Source of the DNA: Gracilaria vermiculophylla
Lineage: Eukaryota > Rhodophyta > Florideophyceae > Gracilariales > Gracilariaceae
Direction of reading: 5' to 3'
NCBI GenBank assembly: GCA_019155205.2
Contig: JAHNZQ020000277.1
Coordinates: 269,275 to 333,274 of the forward strand
DNA: 64,000 bases
Part shown: piece after piece, positions 20,526 to 29,979 of the stretch
Numbering within the stretch: position 1 is the stretch's first letter
Layout: each line of letters opens with the position of its first letter
The notes under the pieces: generated by a model
Databases searched by the model: none
Told to the model about the DNA's origin: nothing
What the model saw: the letters and a program-made list of their open reading frames with translations, nothing else
Position numbers and translations under genes: made by a program

Positions 20526-21583
20526 TTTGATATCTGACTGAGGCATTTTCGTTGCGGACATGATACAAAGGACAACCCTAACACTCTGTCGAAACGGAAA
20601 ACGCTCTCTAATACATCGAATTTGTCGGTCTTGTGCTATTCCTCAAAGCGTTGTGAAATATCTCCTTTCAGCGATTCTCTCTTCGAATATGTCTGCACAA
20701 ATATTCACGCCACAGGTATGAGTTTTTGTATGCTCTTCTCTATATCTGTGGCCCATTGGTGAAGTTAAAGGGCACGACATCCAGCACCTACGGGAGGGCA
20801 AGAAACTCGGAATGCGAGAATGGGTTCTCCACTTCAGAATGCAAAGTAGAAGCTAATGATAATCATAACAGTTCTGCTGATGATTAAGGCGTCTCGAGTC
20901 AACATTTTGGCTGATAATTAGATCTGACGGGCAGGTTTTCGATGTGCTTCAGGCAAGGTCACTGTGGAATCTAGAGAACGTGTCGTCAACCGCTGCGTAG
21001 ATTCCCAATTTTGCATAGATGAAGGCTTTTTTGTTTAACTACCTTCGCACCTCGTAGAGTAACTGCTTCAAAGGACCATGTCGGCTTCCCTAAACAGCCT
21101 TGCAAATCAAGTTCTTAGCATCGGACGTACATGCTGTTCTCAGATTAAGGTAGAAAGGTAGGGCACCGAAAGAGCACCATCATCTCTGCGAGCTGCAGTG
21201 TGGTTGTGGTCCCCGCGTACAGCCATGCAAGTGATGCAACACGGAAGCATAAATGGCGTCATGGGACAGGAATTAGCACTAGTGACCCAGACCCACCTTC
21301 TTGCTCTTTAGCAAGCTTATTTTGTACATATGATGAGCATGCAAAGCATATGTCGTACACGAAGCAAAGATGATATTTTATTTCTTCATGTTCTCTAGCT
21401 TTCTAGTAATTTGTAGCAGTCCGCTTGGTGGTAGGTATTGCTCTGCCTGTGAAATCTTCTTGCAGATTGCTTCATCTCATTTCTGTGTGAACACTCTCGA
21501 TGAAACGATTAGTCGTACGTAGTTTACAAGAAGAGATCGACCCGCAGACTGACAAGCAGAGGCCATCTGAAGTGCATGAAGTG
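20526..21583. other. Intergenic, with a weak two-exon gene candidate
   Basis: No confident gene. One possibility: an ATG at 20561 opens 51 codons with a Ser/Arg-rich, transit-like N-terminus ending in CCACAG|GTATGAG. A 55-bp stretch then ends GTTAAAG, and the frame stays open to a stop near 20886. The intron size matches that of ALG2, but the acceptor is poor and the peptide resembles nothing known. The remaining 700 bp show no feature. Confidence 0.2.
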
Positions 21584-22189
21584 TTACACTGCGCAGAAGC
21601 CATAAGTGAAAGCCACATTGTGAAGATAGGAAATGACAGGATCGACATCGACGTTATCAAACGCACGTCCGGGAAATTGTAATACATAGCCCTGCTCATC
21701 GGTGTAACATCCGAAGTCCCGGATTCTTAGTATCCTCTCAATCATTAGGCGAACCGCATCAATGTAAAGATCTCTTGTCGTGCCGTACGCAAAATACAGT
21801 TCTCGATGATTTTTCTCTTCTGCTTTGCAATATGTTTCAACTTCCTCAAGGGTTGTCAGATTAGAAGGAGGAGCAAAGGCTTTGAAGTGAGATATGAATG
21901 GCGGCGTGTCTGGCCCTCTGTAGTGCATCGCATATTTCTCAAAACAGCCCAATACACGGAGTGTGGGTTGAATGGGAGTAAATACAAAGAGGTTGCGGTA
22001 GACAGCAACAGTCTCAGTGGCAGAAGGGCGATAACAATCATCCAGATAGCGAAATGTCTTTCCGATCGATTGCTCAGGTATCGGACCGGGTTCAGTTCCG
22101 TTGCACGATCTGGGGGTTCCAGATGCTTTGATTACATGAATCGAGGCCAACACAAGGAGGCATAGGATATGTTGATTAAATTTAGTCAT
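21584..22189 (-). CDS. Small secreted protein of unknown function
   Basis: The product is 201 residues. The N-terminus is a typical signal peptide (about residues 1-23, HILCLLVLASIHVIKASG). The mature part has seven Cys, two possible N-glycosylation sites (NGT, NLT), and no transmembrane helix. It ends GFCAV at a clean stop. The arrangement of a Cys, an acidic-Gly-aromatic turn (CYTDEQGYV) and a later FC pair resembles part of the 548-aa protein encoded on the other strand. No known domain is recognised. The start is supported by the signal peptide; no intron is needed. Confidence 0.65.
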   Translation of the reverse strand: MTKFNQHILCLLVLASIHVIKASGTPRSCNGTEPGPIPEQSIGKTFRYLDDCYRPSATETVAVYRNLFVFTPIQPTLRVLGCFEKYAMHYRGPDTPPFISHFKAFAPPSNLTTLEEVETYCKAEEKNHRELYFAYGTTRDLYIDAVRLMIERILRIRDFGCYTDEQGYVLQFPGRAFDNVDVDPVISYLHNVAFTYGFCAV

Positions 22190-22934
22190 GTTTGAGATGT
22201 TGGAGTAGTAATTTCTTGAGGGAAGTTTGGTCTAGGTCGAGAAACGAACAAGCGAATAAGCTTCTTTGTAAATGCAGATTGTGAGGCAAGAACGGAGTTA
22301 CACCTCTGTGGTGACAACTGTTAGAGCTTTCAGGCTAACACCATAATGAGCACGCGGATGTCTCTGATCGACTTGGACCAGCGATGCAGGGGGTGAAAAG
22401 TGGTGTCGGCAGTGCGGAACTAGCCCCTCACGTGTAACTTCATAATCACATCTTGGCCAATAGACTCTACTAGGATTACAAACCTACGTTATGTATTTCA
22501 ACAGATGTTAACATCGTTGGTGGCTATGCGAACCGAGTTCAAAAGCTGGCAAGCGTTTATAGCTCCGGTTCCATTAAGCCAAGTGAAGTCTCGAGACAAA
22601 TAATTAAGATTTTTTTTAAAGACTAAGGTCATAAGACATGTTATAGACGTCTATATGCTCCAGACTTGGTTTTAGACAGCAGAGCAGATGACGTCTTGGA
22701 TTCCTTTCGCAGGAGGCACTCGCCAACTTACGCAGATTAATCAGTGCTTCCAGTCTCGACGTATAATCCTTGAAGTGACTGGGCTTCGTGGTGACAGAGG
22801 CTCTTGCACAAATTCCAGTTCCGGGGAGAGAAATTGTGTTCAGACTCGCGTGCTCTGTCATTAATCCTTCCCGTCAACAGCGAGGACACTCCCAAACGAC
22901 CACCGCAACGCCGCGAGTTGTCAAACACTGCACG
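22190..22934. other. Divergent intergenic region between a secreted-protein gene and a small heat-shock gene
   Basis: About 745 bp between two divergently transcribed genes, so both promoters should lie here. The frame of the downstream sHSP is open back to 22788, but that part has no sHSP character. I looked for heat-shock elements (alternating GAA/TTC) and found no convincing array. Confidence 0.4.
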
Positions 22935-23375
22935 ATGGGCGTGTCAAGAAGATGTGATTACTATGGATGGCCTTTCTGTAATGATGTTGCACTTCTTCGA
23001 TCTCTGTTTTGGGTGCCTCCTCTGTTCGCTCCGTTTGCCTCTCACAGCGGGTTTCTTTCTCCAGGGTACACATTTAAGAGAAAGGACGGAAAAGCTTTCA
23101 TTGAAATAGAGCTGCCAGGTGTTGAAAAGGAGGATATCCGTGTTGAAACGCATGGGCATACCTTGGTAGTCAAGGCGAAACGCTTTTCACATGACGTTAA
23201 AGAAAAGGCAAAGGTGGAACCGAAAGCTACCTATAGATTCAAAGCTCGTCTCAGCGAAAACGTGGACGTGGATGGTATAAAAGCGTCTTTTCCAGGTCTT
23301 GGTGTTCTTCGACTATTTGTTCCCTACAAGCCTAAAGAAGCTGAGAAGGTTAGAAATGTGCCTGTTGATTCCTAA
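22935..23375 (+). CDS. Small heat-shock protein (Hsp20/alpha-crystallin family), copy 1
   Basis: The product is 146 residues from ATG 22935. An earlier ATG in the same frame (22788) would add 49 residues of low-complexity sequence and seems less likely. sHSPs are ATP-independent holdases that bind unfolding proteins during heat or oxidative stress. The alpha-crystallin domain starts near residue 44 (YTFKRKDGKAFIEIELPGV) and includes EDIRVETHGHTLVVKAKR and the hallmark GLGVLRLFVP block near the end. The C-terminal tail has VPV in the position of the usual I-x-I oligomerisation motif. The N-terminal arm is short and aromatic. No organelle signal is evident. A second, diverged copy lies about 1.6 kb downstream on the same strand. 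Confidence 0.85.
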   Translation: MGVSRRCDYYGWPFCNDVALLRSLFWVPPLFAPFASHSGFLSPGYTFKRKDGKAFIEIELPGVEKEDIRVETHGHTLVVKAKRFSHDVKEKAKVEPKATYRFKARLSENVDVDGIKASFPGLGVLRLFVPYKPKEAEKVRNVPVDS

Positions 23376-25011
23376 TTCGACATGTCACACTCGAGTAGCA
23401 CGGGTGTGATGTGCTTGCATTTAGCTCATCACCTGAAAGTCAGCATCTGCGGCGGTGCACACCTGGAAAAATTGCTGTTCCATTTCCGTGGGCGAAAATA
23501 AGAGTGGAACAGGCACTCAAAGTGGGAATGTGAGCAATATGTTATGGACGTAGTGGTACAAATGACGCATAGAGTGTGCTGGAATGCTTCAGAGGTAGAA
23601 ATTCTTTTGGGCTTGCTTGAAAGATGTAATGGTTGTAAACTATTTGCATGCGTTTTACAAAATGTTTGTAGTATGGATTGCGAAGATATTCTGTCTTCCA
23701 ACTGCGGTAGATGTGCATTGATGGTGATGTTACGGTACGTGGGCAGCATTTACCGACTAGCTGTTCTTGAGCGCGCAATTGATAACGTTGAAAGGCGGAC
23801 AGTTCTCAAAGAAGTTGACGGCACGCATTTGAATGACGGATTCTCATTGAGCTGAACATCGTGCAATATGTGACAGTCTCCAGACAATACTTGTGATAAC
23901 GCTAGAGCTTCGCAAATGATCTCATTTGAGTGGATAAAAACTGCGAAACGGTGTGTGCGTAGACATGGTTGTTGATGAGAAGGCGAGCGAATTTTGGTGT
24001 GTGTTAAATACATGCAGATTGCTGCTGGACTTCACAGGACCTCAAGCAAAGTGCGATGTTTGGTGTTTGATTGCGAGAGGCCTGAGATTTTGTTTCGAAA
24101 GAGCCGCTTCCTCTCGGACCGGAAGCGGCTTAGAAAAGAAAGCACGTGCTTGTACATCTCCAGTGCCGAGACGTGCATCAGAAGATGGTTGGTTCAATTT
24201 TGGCCGATCTGTTCTAAATACCGCCTTGTACTTAAGGTAACGGAAAGGTTGGTGGCACCATCGAATCTGTTTCTGACAATGATGCAACACCAGACGCAGT
24301 TCGTTTCGGAGGCGGATTTGGTCTTGCAAGAACTGAGAGTTTGAGTGCCAACTGTACCAAGGGTACTGTAAGAACGACACGGCCTATGACACAAAAGGAT
24401 ATTGTTTCCTTACCGTTCAGTGCAAACGACCATCCGCAACCTTCACTACTCGTATTTGGGTTCTAAAACCAGGCAATCGAGTAGTTTGATGTAAAGCTTT
24501 GTCCTTCCGCAATCGATCACCTTCATTGTAGATGACGATGGTTATCAGGACCTGCACCACCTGCCACAAGCAAGCGACGAAAAATACATTAAGGTATCTC
24601 CCGGTTACGAACATTGGCTTACAACCCTCAAATGAAACAAAACTCCATGCCGCGAAAAACGCCTAAAAAAATGAAAAAATATTGCGTTCAGAAAGCGCTT
24701 GGAGGGCGACACACAGGAGAGGCGAGACGTAATCAAGTTGATCTGCTACAGTTCAATAACATGACGTGCACATTCCACGCCACCCAGCATTGTATCCATC
24801 GGCACGCTTGTCGTGTCATCACTGGTCGCGAGCAGCCATCACATCCAACCATCTCACGCTTCAACATGTCGCTAAAGTCAGCACGATGAGCGCACATCCG
24901 TTGCACGGCACGAGTGCCCCAGCCTAAACCACCCGCCAAATTCACCTCATCATATCCGCTCCACCCCACAGTCATCTCTCCGCAACGCCAGCACACAGCC
25001 CACCAAGCACA
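23376..25011. other. Region between the two sHSP genes; no gene supported
   Basis: Several frames of 90-115 codons occur on both strands, but none has a recognisable domain and they overlap in conflicting ways. A perfect 10-bp hairpin, AGCCGCTTCC / GGAAGCGGCT with a 9-nt loop, lies at 24102-24130. The last 110 bp before 25012 are pyrimidine/A-rich and could be the 5' leader of the second sHSP gene. Confidence 0.35.
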
Positions 25012-25494
25012 ATGTTCCCAAATATCATTCAATCCATCGCAGCACCGCTTCCTTTCCTCTTAGGACAGTCAAATGCACCCCATCAAGCCCATTCTCACTT
25101 TCATCCGTTCCGCTTCGGTCATAGCAGACGCCACCCGTTAGAAAACACCCAAAGTCGCGACCCCCAGGTTGTAGAACCTACGTACTACGTCGAATCAGAT
25201 GACGTGCAGGGTTTCCTTTACGTTGAACTTCCTGGGGTGCGGAAGAGAGATATTCACATTGAGTTGCACGGCCACCACTTAAGTATTTCTGCTAAAAGAT
25301 TCGCCAGAGCCATAGGCAGCGTCACTGAAGAGAAGGAGCCCAAACTGTTGGTTCAGTACGCTTTGCAGCTTGGTCTTAGCCATGATACTGATATCTCCAA
25401 GGTTGCCGTGGATGAGTATAGTAATGGTGTGTTAGCCATCAACATTCCCGTTGTGCATAAGAAGACTGGCAGGAAGATAAACATTGATGTGTGA
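25012..25494 (+). CDS. Small heat-shock protein (Hsp20/alpha-crystallin family), copy 2
   Basis: The product is 160 residues. After a His/Pro-rich arm (about 1-55), the alpha-crystallin domain begins at about 57 (YYVESDDVQGFLYVELPGV). It contains KRDIHIELHGHHLSISAKR, then a diverged middle (LLVQYALQLGLSHDTDISK), then SNGVLAINIPVV, the conserved last strand with the GVL motif. The tail ends KINIDV, which supplies a canonical I-x-I motif. It shares the fold and layout of the sHSP gene at 22935 but little exact sequence, so the duplication is old. It is intronless. Confidence 0.9.
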   Translation: MFPNIIQSIAAPLPFLLGQSNAPHQAHSHFHPFRFGHSRRHPLENTQSRDPQVVEPTYYVESDDVQGFLYVELPGVRKRDIHIELHGHHLSISAKRFARAIGSVTEEKEPKLLVQYALQLGLSHDTDISKVAVDEYSNGVLAINIPVVHKKTGRKINIDV

Positions 25495-25813
25495 GTTCTT
25501 CATCTCTAATTCTCTGATTGTAGTTGCTCTTGTACGTAACATTACATATCGTGTTACGCAGTTGCTTGTTACACTAAATTCTCTTCGTAATTTACAATGC
25601 ACTCCTTGATCCTTGTAACCGCCAGTTTGCCTCGATTTCGCGACTCAACGTTTTTTTTGCGGACACGCAAAGTATTCAAAATCCACAGATATTTTGTACA
25701 ACGCACACCGATCATGCCCAGATTTTATCAATGTGTCATTGCACGTTGTATGGGTCTTGGCGGCTTCCTTCATAGGAGTGTCTCTTGATTTTGCAACCCA
25801 CCATCTCGGCGCC

Positions 25814-27052
25814 ATGCGCGTTGTGTTCGTCCATCCTGACTTAGGAATCGGTGGTGCTGAACGTTTCATCGTCGATGCCGCTCTTTCATTACAGAATCAC
25901 GGCCACCAGACAATTATCGTCACCCCCTATTTTGATCCCACTCGATGTTTCAAAGAGGTCGCATTACCGTCGCCCTGCGTCCAAGTGATGCATGTTCGTC
26001 CCTTCATTCCACGCTCTATCTTTCGTCGATTTCAAGTACGTCAATGAACGATGTATCCCAACGGCTGTTTTTTCATACATCACTAACAGGCACTTTCAAA
26101 GGCTATTCTTGCGTCGCTGCGATGTGCCATAGTCACTCTTTATATCTGCTTCTTCTACCGCTTTGACGTTGCGGTTGTTGATATAGTATCTTTACCCCTT
26201 TTGATTTTTTACTTATTTCGCGTCAAGACTCTTTTCTATTGCCATTACCCAGACAAACTTCTAGCCCAGACTCTGAACCCCAACTCACAACCATCTGTTT
26301 TCAAACGCCTATATCGAACCGTCGTCGATTCAATCGAAGCATTTTCTCTTCGGCATGCCACCCGAATCGCGTGTAACTCGCATTTTACTACTCAAGCCTT
26401 CATTCAAACGTTTCCCAACTTGCCGAAACCGATCGTCATCTATCCATGTGTGAAATTGTCTGATACTATCAACTCATCTCCTTCAAACATCTTACTGTCC
26501 CTTAATCGGTATGAACGAAAGAAGAACATTTCTCTCGCGATTGAGACTCTTGCGTATCTGAGGTCGGAGCAAAATGCTGATGTACAGCTCGTTGTTGCCG
26601 GCGGATATGATTCTAGACTTGTCGAGAACGTGGAATGTTACACTCAACTCGAGCGATTGGTGAGTGCCCATGGTCTCGGAGATCGCGTGCGCATGCTCAA
26701 AAATGTGTCTGATGGGGAGAGGCGTTCTCTCCTGCGGAATGCTCTTGCGGTACTCTACACACCTGCCAACGAGCATTTCGGAATTGTTCCGCTCGAGGCT
26801 ATGAGTGAAGCGGTGCCAGTCATAGCCGTCAATTCAGGAGGCCCTTTAGAAACCGTTGATCATCTTCAAAGTGGTTTTCTCTGTGAAAGTTCTGCCGATC
26901 AGTTTGGCAAAGCTACCATGGAGTTGTTGAACGATCGTCAGAAAAGAAGTCAGATGGGTGAAAACGGTCGGCAAAGGGTACAGCAATACTTCTCTAATGA
27001 CGTCTTGGGTAGAGTACTAGATCAGTTTCTCAGGAATCTCTCCAGCACATAG
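25814..27052 (+). CDS. ALG2: ALG2-type alpha-1,3/1,6-mannosyltransferase (one intron)
   Basis: Exon 1 is 25814-26035 and exon 2 is 26090-27052, giving 394 residues. ALG2 adds the second and third mannose to the dolichol-linked N-glycan precursor on the cytosolic face of the ER. It is a GT-B enzyme of family GT4. The N-terminus MRVVFVHPDLGIGGAERF has the GGAER motif. YCHYPDKLLA near residue 130 and the E-x7-E motif EHFGIVPLE near 300 are typical of ALG2/GT4. A hydrophobic segment (about 85-125) fits the membrane-associated hairpin. The start was chosen because HPDLGIGGAE must be near the N-terminus; the open frame upstream is unrelated. Length is normal to slightly short for the family. Confidence 0.92.
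26036..26089 (+). other. 54-bp intron of ALG2
   Basis: The donor is CAA|GTACGT and the acceptor CACTAACAG|GCA, with a CTAAC-like branch sequence directly before the acceptor. The intron is in phase 0 and contains an in-frame stop. Removing it joins the two ALG2 exons into one reading frame across a conserved region. Confidence 0.85.
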
Positions 27053-27090
27053 AATAATATGTTTACAAACAAGCGCAATTCCGAAAAGAG

Positions 27091-29979
27091 TTAACTCATA
27101 TGTCTCATGCCACGGGGCATACTCGGAATGATGGTATCTTGGTATGGTCCGGTCTTCTGAGGTTGCTTTGTCATACTTCTTTGAGAGGATGTATCTTTAT
27201 ACAGGATACCATCTTGAAGCGTACTGATACCGCGTATTTGTTCGCCGTGATGCTGTGTACGTGCAGTTGCTCTTGAATCGGCTGTTGCTCTGCCGTCTCT
27301 CACAGGTTCTGCAGGGCTCCGACCATGAATTTGCAGATGGGATTCTTTTCGGCTCGGAAGGTGGTTATGAATACCGTTTATCGGCTGGGCATGCGGTCGG
27401 TCCAGCTTTTTTGATGAAGGTAAGTTATCCGACATATGATTCTCTTGGTGTGCGTCCAGATCTGTCATTCGCGGTGAGAACCTTCGCGAATCAATTCGAA
27501 CTTGAGGCTGTCGCGGAATGCCTGTTTGTCTTGTTGGATACCTCCGACCAGGGAAAATTTGCTCATGTGACGGTTCAGCTCTTCTTATTGGCACCGGAGC
27601 AGTTTGAGAATGTTGCTCGCCTGTACGATCAGCCTCAGAATATGGCACTCTTGAAAAACCAGGAGCAGACTGAACGTTGCCCATTGGGTGTTCCGCACTT
27701 CCGACCTGCAACGAACCATCTCGAAGAGGAGGCACGCGATCACTGCCTCGTGGCGAACTTTGCGAGCTTTGATAGTATTCAATTGCCCCGTCTGCGTTCT
27801 CGACCGAAGAAGCTGATTTTTGAGAAGGGTGATCATTTTGACTAGACTGAGGAAAGTCGTTAGCTCGTCGCGGTATGCTCCGGTTGGGTTCTTCGTTTCT
27901 AAGGCCCGAAAGAGAGTTCTGGGTAGGCGATTGGTTCCAGCTGGTTTCGAGCGGATTCATCTGATCCTGAGAGCTATGTTCTTGGATCATTTTACCTGCG
28001 TCCTCTGCGTTCATTTGAGAGTGTGGAATGCTTGCCGGTTGCGACTGTGCAACGCCAGAGGCTCGAGGATCTGATAGAATGTCACGATCTCGTGCATACT
28101 GGGGCAGAGAAACCGAAAGAGGCCTGGTTGTCGGGGCCGACTCCCCAGTCTCAGAAAGTTTTGGTTCTTGTTTGGTGTTAGAATGTTGCTCGTCCGGGCG
28201 CGCGTTCCCACTTAGTTGAACTTCTCCACCCTCGTCCTGGCTTTGATTTTCTGTGGTGCTATCATCATCATCATCTGATTCATCCGCGTCCGACGGAAGG
28301 TCAGGATAATTTTCATCCTCATCCGGGGTCTCTCTCTGTTCATCATTTTGGCCTGGAATTTGTCCAGGCACACTCTCTGACAACGTGGACTCGTTTTTAT
28401 ATTCATTGATTGAAGATGCAAGCTCAGATACGTCACTCGTGTTTTTCTTATTCACGACTTCAAGGGAAGAGTTGGTAGCGTTTGATGCATCTCTAAACAA
28501 TTCTGTACCTTTCAAAGCTTCTTTTTCTTCTGAATTTCCTAGTTCAGAAGATATTGCATCTGTTTCTCCATCGTTCGCTATGTTTTCAGCGGCATCTCTA
28601 AGCTTGTGCTGCCCACTGACAAAATCTTCCCGGCGCAATCTTGATCGCTTCACATTTGTTCTTATCTGCGGATGCCATGAATGTTCAACTGGGTCAAGAA
28701 CTACAGTGGAGAGTTCATTTGCATCCCAAAGCTCTGTGAAGTAGGATACTCCTCTTCTGTTTTTCGAAATCAAGGCGTACATCCGCTTGAGTTCGTACAT
28801 GGATATTATATGTTTGATATTGTTTGAAGGTGTAAATCCTTGCGTAATACTGTCCGAGAAATGTTGTCGTCTCTCATCACAGTAACGTACGAGGGCTATT
28901 TTTGAGGAATCTGAAAGATGAAAATGGACAACACCTTTCACCACCCCCACCATAACGTCTGGGTCAATGCTGGCGTCAGTTGGCCTTATGGGTCTCTTCA
29001 TCGCTATGTTAATAGAATAAGACGAGCGACTCGATTTTGACGGCAGATTGATAGTCAGCTGTCTAAGATCATGAATCTGTCTTTCTTGAGTGCAGCTTCC
29101 AGGCAAGGTGTCATGATTGCATACTTTTTCGAAAGAAACTGTCACCGGCAAACTCTCTGATTCCTGCAATGAAAAAGCGGCAAAAGCATTCTCTCCATTC
29201 AGACATTGCATTCTTGGCAACTCATTCCACATCCGATGAAACTGGTTTTCAAGTAGCGGTGCCACTTCAACATTCCAACGGCTTTCAAATGTTTCCGGGA
29301 TAAGTATTCGATTATCATTGCTAAGCACGATGTGATTCTCCCACAAAGCCCTTGCTCTGGTTTCTTGTGCGGAAATGTTTGTTACCCTGAACACCCAAGG
29401 GAGCGCATCGTACAGGATGCTTCGACTGTGACTGCCAAAATCTGCATTACTCGATGTTAAGTATATCGCAAGGATTATGAGACCGACTGTACACAAGAGA
29501 TGGAGAACAAATTTTCTTTTCGAAGAGCAGGCGCTCTCAAATGCTCCATTCAGACAAAATGAACGCTGAGTATGGCAATTCGATGGGCTCTTGCGAGCTG
29601 GATCTAGATTTCCAACGTTGACAACGAAATTGTCGAACGATGCTGACTCTTCAAGTGCACCCTTCCCCCCCTGACGGTTGGCGGTAGCTTGAGTATTCGT
29701 GGCGTGGTCCTGAAACCTCTTTTCTGGATGTAATGATCCGGGGGGGAATTGTGAAGAGGCGCTTGAAGGGGACACCCTTCTAGGTATGCCGTTACGTGCA
29801 TAAAACGGTTGTGGTGACCCTAGGTCGTGATCGTTTCTTCCCCCACGATTAGTTCGATCTTGTGGCGTCGCGCCAAAAGTTCTCCTTTCTGGAAATCTTG
29901 TGCTCCTTCGAAATGGGTGCTCGTGGGGAGTATCTTGTGGTGTTCTTTGCTTCTCCGACAAAATGATCCGTTGCTTCAT
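27091..29979 (-). CDS. Large single-pass membrane protein of unknown function with disordered termini
   Basis: The product is 962 residues from ATG 29979. Residues 1-150 are polar, Arg/Pro/Ser-rich and probably disordered. One strong transmembrane helix lies at about 157-177 (FVLHLLCTVGLIILAIYLTSS). A folded-looking region follows (about 190-470) with several Cys (MQCLN, KVCNHD, GSCTQE, RYCDE) and W-containing blocks. The last 490 residues are Ser/Gln/Pro/Arg-rich with a strongly acidic patch near 560-590 (DESDDDDDSTTENQ). The frame is clean and single-exon. It ends tail-to-tail with ALG2 only 38 bp away. No family is recognised. Topology suggests a type II protein if the short N-terminus is cytosolic, but this cannot be fixed from sequence alone. 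Confidence 0.75.
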   Translation of the reverse strand: MKQRIILSEKQRTPQDTPHEHPFRRSTRFPERRTFGATPQDRTNRGGRNDHDLGSPQPFYARNGIPRRVSPSSASSQFPPGSLHPEKRFQDHATNTQATANRQGGKGALEESASFDNFVVNVGNLDPARKSPSNCHTQRSFCLNGAFESACSSKRKFVLHLLCTVGLIILAIYLTSSNADFGSHSRSILYDALPWVFRVTNISAQETRARALWENHIVLSNDNRILIPETFESRWNVEVAPLLENQFHRMWNELPRMQCLNGENAFAAFSLQESESLPVTVSFEKVCNHDTLPGSCTQERQIHDLRQLTINLPSKSSRSSYSINIAMKRPIRPTDASIDPDVMVGVVKGVVHFHLSDSSKIALVRYCDERRQHFSDSITQGFTPSNNIKHIISMYELKRMYALISKNRRGVSYFTELWDANELSTVVLDPVEHSWHPQIRTNVKRSRLRREDFVSGQHKLRDAAENIANDGETDAISSELGNSEEKEALKGTELFRDASNATNSSLEVVNKKNTSDVSELASSINEYKNESTLSESVPGQIPGQNDEQRETPDEDENYPDLPSDADESDDDDDSTTENQSQDEGGEVQLSGNARPDEQHSNTKQEPKLSETGESAPTTRPLSVSLPQYARDRDILSDPRASGVAQSQPASIPHSQMNAEDAGKMIQEHSSQDQMNPLETSWNQSPTQNSLSGLRNEEPNRSIPRRANDFPQSSQNDHPSQKSASSVENADGAIEYYQSSQSSPRGSDRVPPLRDGSLQVGSAEHPMGNVQSAPGFSRVPYSEADRTGEQHSQTAPVPIRRAEPSHEQIFPGRRYPTRQTGIPRQPQVRIDSRRFSPRMTDLDAHQENHMSDNLPSSKKLDRPHAQPINGIHNHLPSRKESHLQIHGRSPAEPVRDGRATADSRATARTQHHGEQIRGISTLQDGILYKDTSSQRSMTKQPQKTGPYQDTIIPSMPRGMRHMS

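Noticed and set aside
22760..22934. Heat-shock element upstream of the first sHSP gene
   Set aside because: TTCCAGTTCC and GAGAAATTG occur, but the alternating 5-bp GAA/TTC spacing is not met.
23544..24394. Several 90-116-codon ORFs between the sHSP genes
   Set aside because: They overlap one another on both strands and have no recognisable domain or transit peptide.
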